Notes: generated by a model from the sequence alone, not told the origin. Numbered from the stretch's first letter, positions 1-8,567 are shown. The stretch: DNA of 64,000 bases from Bacillus litorisediminis (GCF_022808645.1 NZ_JAKZKT010000018.1:24170-88169); one strand, 5' to 3'. A program made the numbers and translations.

Positions 1-26
1 TAATTTGTGTCCAAGATGATTGAGGT

Positions 27-702
27 GAATTCGGACAGGTTTGCTGAATTCTAAGGCATTTGTGTCCGAATGAGGGGCTCATTCGGACAGCTTTCCTGTA
101 TTTTACGCCTTTCCTGTCCGAATCAGAGGCTCATTCGGACAGATTTCCTGTATTTTACGCCTTTCCTGTCCGAATCAGAGGCTCATTCGGACAGCTTTCC
201 CGTATTTTACGCCTTTTCTGTCCGAATCAGAGGCTCATTCGGACTGATTTCCTGTATTTTACACCTTTCCTGTCCGAATCAGGGGCCAATTCGGACAGCT
301 TTCCCGTATTTTACGTCTTTTCTGTCCGAATCAGACTATCATTCGGACAGATTTGCCGAATTCTAAGGCATTTGTGTCCGAATCAGAGGCTCATTTGGAC
401 AGATTTCCTGTATTTTACGCTTTTCCTGTCCGAATCAGAGGCTCATTCGGACAGATTTCCTGTATTTTACGCCTTTCCTGTCCGAATCAGAGGATCATTC
501 GGACAGCTTTCCTGTATTTTACGCCTTTCCTGTCCGAATCAGGGGCTCATTCGGACTGATTTCCTGTATTTTACGCCTTTCCTGTCCGAATCAGGGGCTC
601 ATTCGGACAGCTTTCCCGTATTTTACGCTTTTCCTGTCCGAATCAGGGGCTCATTCGGACTGATTTCCTGTATTTTACACCTTTCCTGTCCGAATCAGAA
701 AT
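27..702. repeat. 52-bp tandem hairpin array, 13 units
   Basis: The word TCATTCGGAC or a close variant recurs at exactly 52-bp steps (27, 79, 131, 183, 235, 287, 339, 391, 443, 495, 547, 599, 651). Each unit holds a near-perfect inverted repeat (CTGTCCGAAT, about 9 nt, ATTCGGACAG) joined by a conserved 22-23 nt linker around GTATTTTACG. Two units (at 27 and 339) carry a different linker containing GAATTCTAAGGCATTTG. The open frames across it are by-products of 52-bp periodicity: they lack ribosome binding sites and show the same peptide in shifted frames. No cas gene is nearby and the linkers are not unique, so it is not a CRISPR array. The function is unknown. Confidence 0.93.
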
Positions 703-829
703 CTTTATAAAACCATTAGTGTCGAAAAAAACAATCTTTCGAAAAAAAGCCTTTTGGTATAAATGCCTTGTTAATCTAAGTCCGTTAAAGACATCCCCAC
801 TTCTTTAATAAAACAAGTTTATAAAAAAA

Positions 830-901
830 GTAAGTAATTACTCACTTTTTGGTTGACATCCCCCACAAAGAGCATATTATATAAAGTGAGTAATCACTCA
901 C
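830..901 (+). promoter_or_regulatory. sigma-A-type promoter flanked by two TetR operators
   Basis: A TTGACA box at 853-858 and TATTAT at 875-880 (16-nt spacing) precede the exporter gene. A palindrome GTGAGTAATCACTCAC lies at 886-901, just after the -10 box. A second copy with one mismatch, GTAAGTAATTACTCAC, lies at 830-845, just before the -35 box. The symmetry and placement fit repression by the TetR protein encoded at the end of the operon. Assignment to that protein is inference. Confidence 0.8.
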
Positions 902-928
902 CAAACTGATTCCTAGGAGGGAGCAAGT

Positions 929-1672
929 ATGAGTGTAAGTATTGCCATTGAAAATATTAGTAAGAGCTTTGGCAAAAAAGTCGTTTTAAACCAAATTGAT
1001 TTAAAGATTGAAGAAGGAAAGATATACGGATTTATTGGTCCTTCTGGTGCAGGCAAAACCACGTTAGTCAAAATGATAGTTGGAATGGATCGTCCTGATT
1101 CAGGAACGATTCATGTCTTAAACAAAAAGGTGCCTAACCTAGAATTATTGCAGGAAATAGGTTACATGGCACAATCGGATGCCTTGTATACGGAGCTCAC
1201 CGGTAAAGAAAATCTTCAATTTTTCGCTTCCCTTTTCCGGCTAAAAAGGGCTGAAATGAAGGAGCGCATTGCTTACGCTGCTGCGTTAGTGAACCTCACC
1301 GGCGATTTAAACAAAAAAGTTTCGGCCTATTCTGGCGGGATGAAACGCCGACTATCGCTCGCGATTGCTTTAATTCAAAATCCAAAAATACTAATCCTGG
1401 ATGAACCAACTGTTGGGATTGATCCAGAATTAAGACTGAGTATCTGGAATGAGCTGCTTCGATTAAAAACCGAAGAAGGCAAAACAATTATTGTTACGAC
1501 TCACGTTATGGACGAAGCGGAAAAATGTGATTTTATTGCAATGGTCAGGGACGGTGCGATCTTAGCAAGTGGTACACCGGCAGAATTAAAGGATTATTAT
1601 CAGGCTGAAAGCTTTGATGAAGTATTTTTAAATGCGGGGAGGGTTAACCATGAGAATCGCAGCCCTAATTAA
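929..1672 (+). CDS. ABC-2 type transporter, ATP-binding subunit
   Basis: A cytoplasmic ATPase of 247 residues powering export through the permease encoded next. Walker A GPSGAGKTT lies at residues 37-45, the ABC signature YSGGMKR at 134-140, Walker B ILILDEP at 154-160, and an H-loop TTH near 192. ATG at 929 follows a strong AGGAGGG site. The 3' end overlaps the permease start by 23 bp, so the two are translationally coupled. It heads a three-gene operon (ATPase, permease, TetR) behind TetR operators, the usual arrangement for inducible drug or toxic-compound exporters. The substrate cannot be told from sequence. Confidence 0.93.
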   Translation: MSVSIAIENISKSFGKKVVLNQIDLKIEEGKIYGFIGPSGAGKTTLVKMIVGMDRPDSGTIHVLNKKVPNLELLQEIGYMAQSDALYTELTGKENLQFFASLFRLKRAEMKERIAYAAALVNLTGDLNKKVSAYSGGMKRRLSLAIALIQNPKILILDEPTVGIDPELRLSIWNELLRLKTEEGKTIIVTTHVMDEAEKCDFIAMVRDGAILASGTPAELKDYYQAESFDEVFLNAGRVNHENRSPN

Positions 1673-2711
1673 AAGAATTTGTCTGCAAATGTTTAGGGAA
1701 AAACGGACGCTTGGACTATTGTTTGTCGCACCTTTACTGATTTTATCTCTTATGTATCTTTTATTTAATGGAGAAGCGGTTGATTCAAAATTAGGAGTAG
1801 CTAATATCGAAGAAAGTCTAATCGGCACATTGGAGGATGCTGATATAGTCATAAAACAATACGATTCAATCTCTGAAGCTTCTAAACTAGTTGTCAGTGA
1901 AGACTTAGATGGTTTCTTGGCAATGGATAATGGAAACTTTATCTTAACCTTACAAAATAGTGATCCTACTTCCGCGAGAGCAATACAAATGAAAATTAAT
2001 CAAGTCATCGGTGCCGAGGCTCAGGCTCAATTGGTCAATCAGATTGGAGGTCACGTTGACATTCCCCAAGTAAACATAGAAACAGAATATGTGTATGGAA
2101 ATAGTGAGACTGGTTTTTTTGATGTACTAAGTCCGATATTGGTAGGTTTTTTTGTATTCTTCTTTGTGTTCCTGATTTCGGGAATTGGTCTGTTAAAAGA
2201 GCGAACAACAGGGACACTGGAGCGATTAATGTCTACCCCAATCCGCAGAGGGGAGATTGTAGCATCCTACTTAATCGGTTATGGTTTATTTGCTGTGCTC
2301 CAAACCTTTATTGTAGTCTTATATTCCATAAATGTTTTAGATATGATCCTTATTGGCTCGATTTGGAATGTCATCTTTATTAACCTTCTGCTTGCGCTTG
2401 TTGCCCTTTCGCTGGGTACACTTTTATCAGCTTTTGCTGCGTCTGAATTTCAAATGGTTCAATTTATCCCTGTCGTTGTGATTCCGCAAGTCTTTTTTTC
2501 CGGCATTATTCCGCTTGAGGGGATGGCTGAATGGCTGCAGGCACTTGCTAAAATCATGCCGATTCATTATGCTGCCGATGCTCTAAAGGATGTCATGTAC
2601 AAAGGACATGGACTCAAGTCGATTAGTGGGGATATTCTAGCTTTAACTGTATTTGCTGTCATCTTTATTGTCTGTAACATATTCGCTTTAAAGAGATACC
2701 GTACGTTATAA
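1650..2711 (+). CDS. ABC-2 type transporter, permease subunit
   Basis: An integral membrane partner of the preceding ATPase, about 353 residues. One hydrophobic segment near residues 22-42 is followed by a polar domain of about 130 residues, presumably extracellular, then a block of about five transmembrane segments from residue 170 on. This is the layout of the ABC2_membrane_3 (YhgE/Pip-like) exporters. An in-frame ATG exists at 1632, but 1650 is preferred because GGGGAGGG lies at the right distance before it. The gene ends with a basic tail and is followed after 30 bp by the tetR gene of the same operon. Confidence 0.9.
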   Translation: MRIAALIKRICLQMFREKRTLGLLFVAPLLILSLMYLLFNGEAVDSKLGVANIEESLIGTLEDADIVIKQYDSISEASKLVVSEDLDGFLAMDNGNFILTLQNSDPTSARAIQMKINQVIGAEAQAQLVNQIGGHVDIPQVNIETEYVYGNSETGFFDVLSPILVGFFVFFFVFLISGIGLLKERTTGTLERLMSTPIRRGEIVASYLIGYGLFAVLQTFIVVLYSINVLDMILIGSIWNVIFINLLLALVALSLGTLLSAFAASEFQMVQFIPVVVIPQVFFSGIIPLEGMAEWLQALAKIMPIHYAADALKDVMYKGHGLKSISGDILALTVFAVIFIVCNIFALKRYRTL

Positions 2712-2741
2712 TAAGGACAGATTTCTAAGGAAGTGGTCTCT

Positions 2742-3410
2742 ATGTCTAAGCACAACCTTTTGGATGCAATGATTGCCCAAACAAAACGATCAAAGAAACA
2801 AACCGACAAACAGCAAAAAATTGCAGAAACAGCAATCAAACTGTTTGCTGAAAAAGGCTACGCCAACACCTCGACAAGTGAAATCGCAAAAGAAGCTGGC
2901 GTGGCTGAAGGAACGATATTTCGTCACTACGGCACAAAGGACAATCTTTTGCTTTCAGTGCTGCTCCCGTTTTTAAAAGACTCTCTTCCGGCTATGGCAG
3001 AAGAGGTTTTTAATGAATTGCTGACCGATCAGGTGGTCAGCTTTGAAGATTTTTTACGGGCTTTATTAAAAAACCGGATCGCATTTTTCAATGAAAACAA
3101 AGAAATATTTCAGATTTTTGTAAAAGAGGTTCTCTATAGTGAAGCGTTAAAAAATGAGATCCTCCCTTATATATCGGAAAATATCTTCCAGCGAATTGGC
3201 AAAGTCGTAAATCACTTTAAAGAACGGGGAGAACTTGTGGATCTGCCAACGGTCACCATACAAAAACTGCTGTTTACCTTAATTGGCGGTTTTCTCCTTA
3301 CCCGATTTGTATTAATCCCTGACCAAGACGGAACAATTGATGAAAAAGAAATCGATCAGCTTGTTCAGTTTGTTATGGATGGAATTCGAAAGAAAAGCCA
3401 GAGCGTATAA
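2742..3410 (+). CDS. TetR/AcrR family transcriptional regulator
   Basis: A dimeric repressor of 222 residues, probably autoregulating the exporter operon it closes. The N-terminal third carries a typical TetR helix-turn-helix (residues about 25-70: LFAEKGYANTSTSEIAKEAG, then GTIFRHYGTKDNLL). The C-terminal ligand-binding domain is poorly conserved, as usual. A GTG lies in frame at 2733, but ATG 2742 has AAGGAAG at good spacing. Its likely binding sites are the two GTGAGT/ACTCAC palindromes in front of the operon. The inducer is unknown. Confidence 0.92.
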   Translation: MSKHNLLDAMIAQTKRSKKQTDKQQKIAETAIKLFAEKGYANTSTSEIAKEAGVAEGTIFRHYGTKDNLLLSVLLPFLKDSLPAMAEEVFNELLTDQVVSFEDFLRALLKNRIAFFNENKEIFQIFVKEVLYSEALKNEILPYISENIFQRIGKVVNHFKERGELVDLPTVTIQKLLFTLIGGFLLTRFVLIPDQDGTIDEKEIDQLVQFVMDGIRKKSQSV

Positions 3411-3423
3411 TTCTCTGGCTTTT
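3396..3423 (+). terminator. rho-independent terminator of the exporter operon
   Basis: AGCCAGAG (3396-3403) pairs with CTCTGGCT (3413-3420), followed by a short T-run. It overlaps the tetR stop and ends just before the convergent nucleotidyltransferase gene. Confidence 0.85.
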
Positions 3424-3435
3424 CGTCTTTATTTT

Positions 3436-4140
3436 TTATTTTCCCGCTGAATATCCCTCTGCGAGACGCCCCCCAAACGGTGCGAGTACTTCGTCTGTTA
3501 GAGCAATGATTAATTTCTTTTCACCGGTTCGGTAATAGGTATGAAAGGCCTCGTAAAATTTTTCTGCAAACATAGGATTAAATGCAAGCAAAGCACGATA
3601 TACCCATTTAGAAGACCCTAGCCACTGCTGATTGGTACGCAGAATAAATTCATGGATCAGGTTGGCTAGTGCATTGGCTATCCATAGCTCTTCTTTCGGG
3701 TTCTCCGCTCCAATGAAGTCGTCCAAGACATCGGTTACCATATACCTTTTTGATTGGATCGTTTCTTCTGACCATGGCTTTGGTCCCGCTTCTAAGAGTC
3801 CTTCCGCTTCCTTTTTAACCTTTTGTATAAAATCATGTTCTCTAATAATCTTCCCTTCCGCGATCATCCTGGCAAGCGAAGCTCTCGCGCGATTTCGGTC
3901 TGACTCAAAAAACTGATTGTACGAAGCAAAATTATGTACGAACACCTCAATTGGCCAATCAAATGCATAAAACGTTTCCCGATAAGCATTCGGAAGATCT
4001 TTTTGAAAAATGACAATATCCAGGTCTGATGTAGATGTTTCCTCTCCCCTAACCACACTTCCTGAAAGAAGAGCACCGTCACAGTCAGAAAAATATTCTG
4101 CAATAAACTTAAGAGCAGCTAATTCTGGTGAAAGTTTCAT
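3436..4140 (-). CDS. nucleotidyltransferase domain protein
   Basis: A 234-residue protein of the pol-beta nucleotidyltransferase superfamily. The motif GSVVRG (residues 27-32) followed by SDLDIVIF (38-45) supplies the G-S loop and the two metal-binding aspartates. The C-terminal 130 residues are helical in character and resemble the substrate-binding half of aminoglycoside-type nucleotidyltransferases. The family includes antibiotic-modifying enzymes, but nothing here proves that role. A toxin-antitoxin MNT role is unlikely at this length and without a HEPN partner. It stands alone, convergent with the exporter operon. Confidence 0.8.
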   Translation of the reverse strand: MKLSPELAALKFIAEYFSDCDGALLSGSVVRGEETSTSDLDIVIFQKDLPNAYRETFYAFDWPIEVFVHNFASYNQFFESDRNRARASLARMIAEGKIIREHDFIQKVKKEAEGLLEAGPKPWSEETIQSKRYMVTDVLDDFIGAENPKEELWIANALANLIHEFILRTNQQWLGSSKWVYRALLAFNPMFAEKFYEAFHTYYRTGEKKLIIALTDEVLAPFGGRLAEGYSAGK

Positions 4141-4298
4141 TGTTCTACCCCCAGGGATTTAAGATAAAATTTCCTCAAATCCTATGATTCATTTTTCTTA
4201 TAATAATATATAAATTTATTCATATTTACTAATACAGTATTCCATCTTAAGATAAAACCATAAAGGGGAAGGGAGGAAGTCGTTTCCTTTGTGAAACG

Positions 4299-5078
4299 AT
4301 GATGAATATGGATCATCAACAATCTGTGAAGAAACAGTTCGGGCAAAATGCTCATAATTATGTGACGAGCCCTCTCCATGCCAAGGGAGATGACCTTGCT
4401 TGGATGAAACAATGGATAATTGAGAACGGAAAAGGCGGGGTCCATCTAGATATTGCTACTGGAGGAGGGCATGTTGCCCATACATTTGCACCTTTATTTG
4501 ATCAAGTGATTGCTTTGGATCTAACTCCCGAGATGCTTACAGTTGCGGAAAAATTTATAAAGGAACAAGGTCATTCCAACGTATCCTTCCAATTAGGAGA
4601 TGCCCAGGCCTTGCCTTTTGCAGACGAAACATTTGATGTCATTACTTGCCGGATTGCTGCCCACCATTTTCCGCGAGTTCAAGTGTTTGTACAGGAAACG
4701 TATCGGACATTAAAAAAGGACGGTGTCTTGATCATCGCAGATAATGTTACCCCTGAAAAAGAGGAATTAGATCAGTTTTATAACGAATTAGAGAAAAGAC
4801 GGGACCCGAGTCATTTCCGTGCTTATAAAAAGTCAGAGTGGATTTCAATGCTTGAAGAAGCAGGATTATGGACAGATTTCCTTGTCACCTTCAAGAAAAA
4901 ATTTATCTATGAAACTTGGTGCCATAATATGAGTCTGCCTGCGGAGAAAATGAAAGAATTAAATAAATGGATTCTTTCATCCGAAAAATATATAAAGGAT
5001 TTTTTCAAAGTGGAAGTAAAAGAAGATACGGTACAGTCGTTTCAGGGGCAATCTGTTGTGGTTGTAGCATCAAAATAA
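4299..5078 (+). CDS. class I SAM-dependent methyltransferase
   Basis: About 259 residues. The SAM-binding motif DIATGGGH (residues 51-58), the acidic end of strand 2 (IALDLTPEM) and the GDAQALPF/FDVITCRIAAHHF region mark a UbiE/YcgJ-type methyltransferase. The substrate is not predictable. The start is uncertain: GGGAGGAAG lies about 22 nt before ATG 4299, further than usual, and ATGs at 4302 and 4308 are also in frame. The last 100 bp lead directly into the 21-bp tandem array downstream; no terminator hairpin separates them. Confidence 0.85.
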   Translation: MMNMDHQQSVKKQFGQNAHNYVTSPLHAKGDDLAWMKQWIIENGKGGVHLDIATGGGHVAHTFAPLFDQVIALDLTPEMLTVAEKFIKEQGHSNVSFQLGDAQALPFADETFDVITCRIAAHHFPRVQVFVQETYRTLKKDGVLIIADNVTPEKEELDQFYNELEKRRDPSHFRAYKKSEWISMLEEAGLWTDFLVTFKKKFIYETWCHNMSLPAEKMKELNKWILSSEKYIKDFFKVEVKEDTVQSFQGQSVVVVASK

Positions 5079-5112
5079 AAACTAACAGAGCGACTTTCTA
5101 TGGGAAACGGCA

Positions 5113-5469
5113 TTTTACTACCGGTAGTTTGACATTTACTACCGGTAGCCGGGCTTTTACTACCGGTAGCCCGACTTTTACCTCCGCTAGCCGGGCTTTT
5201 ACTACCGGTGACACGACCTTTACTTCCGCTAGCACGACTTTTACTTCCGCTAGCCTGACTTTTACTTCCGCTAGCCTGACTTTTACTTCCGCCAGCACGA
5301 CTTTTACTTCCGCTAGCACGACCTTTACTTCCGCTAGCACGACCTTTACTTCCGCTAGCACGACCTTTACTTCCGCCAGCACGACCTTTACTTCCGCCAA
5401 CCTGACTTTTACTTCCGCCAACCTGACCTTTACTTCCGCCAACCTGACTTTTACTTCCGCCAGCCAGTA
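5113..5469. repeat. 21-bp tandem array, 17 units
   Basis: Seventeen contiguous 21-bp units with consensus TTTTACTTCCGCTAGCACGAC. The first five drift towards TTTTACTACCGGTAGC, which carries the palindrome CTACCGGTAG, and the last four towards CCGCCAAC. Because 21 is a multiple of 3 and the unit has no stop, both strands stay open: TFTSAST heptapeptides on plus and AEVKVVL heptapeptides on minus. Neither frame has a ribosome binding site at its start, so I treat it as a repeat rather than a gene. It fills the gap between the convergent methyltransferase and hydrolase genes. Confidence 0.92.
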
Positions 5470-5484
5470 TTTATCGTTTAGAAC

Positions 5485-6267
5485 TTAAGACATTAGACAT
5501 TCATACACGTATTTCCCAATTTGCCTGATGGCTTGCCTGCCGGTTTCATTATGTTCTAATTGGTCAGTCAGGACGGCTATGTACGCTGTTTTTTCTCCGG
5601 CGGTTGTAATCATACAATCATGTTCTGCCCTATCTAATTCTCCTGTTTTGTTATAAACTTTCACTTTTTCAGCATCGATATAGGCAGGCAGCTTATGAGT
5701 GAACTGCTGCTGAGCCATGATTGAAAGAATCGCTTGAGAGCTGTTGTGTGATAAAAATGATGCCTGATGAATGGTTTTTAAACAGCATGCGATATCACTT
5801 GCACAGGTTATATTTTCAATTCCTTTTTCTTTAGATTCAAGGTCCATTAATTTACGATTCAGCTGAGTATACTTCAAGCCTAAGTCCTTTATACAGGATT
5901 GAATTACATCTAACCCAATCAAATCTATTAACATGTTGGTGGCTGTGTTATCGGAGACCGTAATCATTAGCGTCATTAAATCCTGAACAGTTACTCGAAC
6001 TGGGTCTGAAAAGGAAGCTATTACGCCGGAACCTCCTACTTTTTCTTGCTTAGGCACATGGATTATTTCGGCAGGATCTATTATTTTTTGCTCAACTTGG
6101 CGATATCCGGCTATTAAAATAGGAATCTTAATCAGACTTGCGGATAAAAAGATTTCATCACTGTTGACTTTGATTTTTTGGTCACCAATTGCAATAAAAG
6201 CACTAAATCTGCCTGAAAATTGGTCGTTTATTGCCTTTATTTTCTCTTCTAATACAACTGTGTTCAT
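5485..6267 (-). CDS. class A beta-lactamase-fold serine hydrolase, probably cytoplasmic
   Basis: 260 residues from ATG 6267, chosen because AAGGGGAA precedes it; the open frame extends further upstream without a better start. It shows the serine penicillin-recognising motifs: S44-x-x-K47, SDN at 105-107 and KTG at 207-209. The omega-loop ExxLN motif with the catalytic glutamate of true class A beta-lactamases is not evident; the corresponding stretch reads RKLMDLESKEKG. There is no signal peptide. It belongs with the Beta-lactamase2 family of uncharacterised hydrolases, and beta-lactam resistance should not be assumed. It is divergent from the YwaF-like gene. Confidence 0.85.
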   Translation of the reverse strand: MNTVVLEEKIKAINDQFSGRFSAFIAIGDQKIKVNSDEIFLSASLIKIPILIAGYRQVEQKIIDPAEIIHVPKQEKVGGSGVIASFSDPVRVTVQDLMTLMITVSDNTATNMLIDLIGLDVIQSCIKDLGLKYTQLNRKLMDLESKEKGIENITCASDIACCLKTIHQASFLSHNSSQAILSIMAQQQFTHKLPAYIDAEKVKVYNKTGELDRAEHDCMITTAGEKTAYIAVLTDQLEHNETGRQAIRQIGKYVYECLMS

Positions 6268-6358
6268 ATGATTTTCCCCTTCCCTTTTGGTATTATTTTT
6301 TATCTTTACTCTATGGGGCAGTCTATTCGTTTGGTTATATGAGTCTGGAGGTGATTCG

Positions 6359-7081
6359 ATGTTCGAAGCATTAGTAAGTGCCAATAGTCCCTATTCTTCC
6401 TTTAAGCTATTTTCGGTTTCCCACCTCGTTATCATCGTGTTTACAATTATGCTTATTGCTGGATTTTATAAATGGAAAAAACCATTGCAGCCATATCGGG
6501 ATTTGATAAGATGGGGATTGCTTTTTGCCTTAATAGGTTCCGAAATTTACTTTAATGTATGGAACATCGTAATCGGAGAATGGAGTTTACTTTATACTCT
6601 TCCTTTTCAGCTTTGTTCGATTTGCATTTACTTATGTACATTTATGCTCCTCACCAAAAATTACAGACTGTTCGAGATTGTCTATTTCTTAGGATTAGCC
6701 GGAGCTACTCAAGCCATTTTAACGCCTGAGCTTTTTTATGATTTCCCACATAGCCGATACTTTCAGTTTTTTATAGCTCATATTGCTATTATACTTTCAC
6801 CGCTTTATATGACATGGATTGAGGGTTACCGAATTCGCTTTAATTCTGTGATAAGAGCCTTTCTTACATTAAATGTTATTGCGGCTGCTGTTTTTTTAAT
6901 AAATGTAAGGCTTGGGGCCAATTATATGTTTCTTATGCGGAAACCTAATAACACCAGTTTGCTTGACTTCCTCGGTCCATATCCAAGGTATTTGATTGCA
7001 TTAGAATTTATTGCATTTTTCTTATTTTTGCTTTTGTATTTTCCATTTTATCAAAGAAATTCTAAGAATGAAGTCATGTGA
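6359..7081 (+). CDS. YwaF/TIGR02206-family integral membrane protein
   Basis: 240 residues with about seven hydrophobic segments. ATG 6359 is preferred over an upstream in-frame start because GGAGGTGAT lies directly before it. Features matching the TIGR02206 family are the early LFSVSHLVIIVF segment, the YTLPFQLCSICIYLC segment and the C-terminal YMFLMRKPNNTS-LLDFLGPYP block. The function of the family is unknown. It is transcribed divergently from the hydrolase with under 100 bp between. Confidence 0.85.
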   Translation: MFEALVSANSPYSSFKLFSVSHLVIIVFTIMLIAGFYKWKKPLQPYRDLIRWGLLFALIGSEIYFNVWNIVIGEWSLLYTLPFQLCSICIYLCTFMLLTKNYRLFEIVYFLGLAGATQAILTPELFYDFPHSRYFQFFIAHIAIILSPLYMTWIEGYRIRFNSVIRAFLTLNVIAAAVFLINVRLGANYMFLMRKPNNTSLLDFLGPYPRYLIALEFIAFFLFLLLYFPFYQRNSKNEVM

Positions 7082-7082
7082 A

Positions 7083-7112
7083 TAAAAAAACCCAATCCTA
7101 TCAGGACCGGGT
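7083..7112 (-). terminator. terminator of the deacetylase gene
   Basis: On the minus strand ACCCGGTCCT (7112-7103) and AGGATTGGGT (7099-7090) form a ten-pair stem with two G-U pairs and a 3-nt loop, followed by seven T residues. Confidence 0.8.
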
Positions 7113-7118
7113 AATATC

Positions 7119-8408
7119 CTATTTATACGGTTCCAGCTCTAATAATGTTGCTACATCAACGAGCTCAAAATTGCGTTTTTGCAGTTCTTCGATAATAATT
7201 GGTAGTGCTTTTGGAGTTTCCACTCGTTCCTTCGACGTGTGCATAAGTATAATATCTCCGTTTCGGATATTTGAAGCGACATTTTCCACAATTTCCTCAC
7301 TTACGGCTCCATCTGCCCAGTCAATCGTGTCAATTGACCATAGGATAATATTATAGCCCTCTTGTTTCGCTGCGTTTACGACATCTAAGTCAGTATCCCC
7401 AAATGGAGGGCGGAAAAGAGCTGGAGCCTTACCGATAACAGCCTCGATCGCTGCTTCGGTCTTTTGCAAATCTTCTACAACTCCCTGAAAATTCTTCGAC
7501 TTTAGATTTTCATGCAAGTAGCTATGACCTAACACAAGATGTCCGCTCTCGGCTGCTTTTTGAACCACATCCGGGTATTTCTCCACATTCTCTCCTACAA
7601 AAAAGAACGTTCCTTTTACACCATACTGATCTAAAATATCAATGACGGAATTGGTTACATTTTCTTCATCAGGCCCATCGTCAAAGGTTAAGGCGACCAT
7701 TGGTTTATCTGGTCCGTTTAGCCACATATTGCCGTAGCCTTGTGCAAAAACCTGGATGTCTTTTCTCCATGCCAGCATATTTTCCCACGTTTCAGCCGGA
7801 AGATGACCAGACGTTCCTTTAATGTCCAGTACGTACTCTTGTGTCGTTGTATCCAATGTCTTTTCACTAAAAACTGAAATATGATGAACTCCTTCTTCTT
7901 CTTGCGGAATGATAAATTTTAACTGAAACTCTTCATTAAGCTGATATACGTAAATTTGATCGGTTCCGTAGTATCGATTTTCATCCGGTTCTCCTAATGC
8001 CTCTTCAATCATGGAATAAGTGATAGAATGAAGCGATTCACTGTAGGAACGCAGGTCAAAGACTGGTCCTTCTTTTATATAGCCAACTGTTACTCCTTTT
8101 TCTGTATAATCAGCATAATACCCGTAACCCGCCTGATTCACCCGGTCAGGTTCTCCCCATTCTGCTTTTATTTCTTGAAAATTAGTTTTTCCTATTTGAA
8201 ATGGGGCATCTTCTACAATCCCAGCTTCAGCAGCAGCTACTATTGCCGAAATGAGATCATCTTGCTCGCTAGGATTAGGATCGAGTGCCGATTCGTCCTC
8301 TGAGTTTTCCGATACTTCCTCTGGCCTTGGTTGGTCCACCTTCGCTTCACAAGCTGCCAATAATAATATGAATACGGTTCCAATAAAAATCACAAATTTT
8401 TTTGACAA
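7119..8408 (-). CDS. lipoprotein with DUF4309-like domain and NodB polysaccharide deacetylase
   Basis: A 429-residue surface lipoprotein. The signal sequence ends in a lipobox LAAC with acylated Cys20. An acidic linker follows, then a domain at about residues 50-185 resembling DUF4309 (YjgB type), then a NodB deacetylase at about 235-420. NodB motifs are TFDDG (241-245), metal-binding His295 and His299 in GHSYLH, RPPFG (333-337) and the final ILMHTS with His390. The family removes N-acetyl groups from peptidoglycan or other cell-wall glycans outside the membrane. The DUF4309 half may tether or direct it. Single gene with its own terminator. Confidence 0.9.
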   Translation of the reverse strand: MSKKFVIFIGTVFILLLAACEAKVDQPRPEEVSENSEDESALDPNPSEQDDLISAIVAAAEAGIVEDAPFQIGKTNFQEIKAEWGEPDRVNQAGYGYYADYTEKGVTVGYIKEGPVFDLRSYSESLHSITYSMIEEALGEPDENRYYGTDQIYVYQLNEEFQLKFIIPQEEEGVHHISVFSEKTLDTTTQEYVLDIKGTSGHLPAETWENMLAWRKDIQVFAQGYGNMWLNGPDKPMVALTFDDGPDEENVTNSVIDILDQYGVKGTFFFVGENVEKYPDVVQKAAESGHLVLGHSYLHENLKSKNFQGVVEDLQKTEAAIEAVIGKAPALFRPPFGDTDLDVVNAAKQEGYNIILWSIDTIDWADGAVSEEIVENVASNIRNGDIILMHTSKERVETPKALPIIIEELQKRNFELVDVATLLELEPYK

Positions 8409-8567
8409 ACTCTTCTCCCCTTCCCTTCCTCTATTTTATCATCTGGAGATCTACTAATCTTTAAAAATTTTCGGATAGCTTAATTTCCTGCTTTGGTTAG
8501 ATTTTCAGCTGCAATAAAATCCTGTATGATGAAAAAGAGATGATGAAACGAAAGGAAGAGATGAACT

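Noticed and set aside
27..702. CRISPR array
   Set aside because: Linkers are not unique, spacing and palindrome fill the whole unit, and no cas gene is present.
60..710. Open reading frames across the left-end repeat, up to 216 codons
   Set aside because: They follow the 52-bp periodicity, lack ribosome binding sites, and the same peptide appears in other frames.
3436..4140. MNT-type antitoxin of a HEPN/MNT toxin-antitoxin pair
   Set aside because: Too long for MNT and no HEPN gene is adjacent.
4967..5488. 173-codon frame with TFTSAST repeats, and its minus counterpart (5098-5442)
   Set aside because: Both are products of the 21-bp array; the plus frame starts inside the methyltransferase gene and neither has a start signal.
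6287..6358. N-terminal extension of the YwaF-like gene
   Set aside because: The GGAGGTGAT site sits before ATG 6359 and the extension overlaps the divergent promoter.
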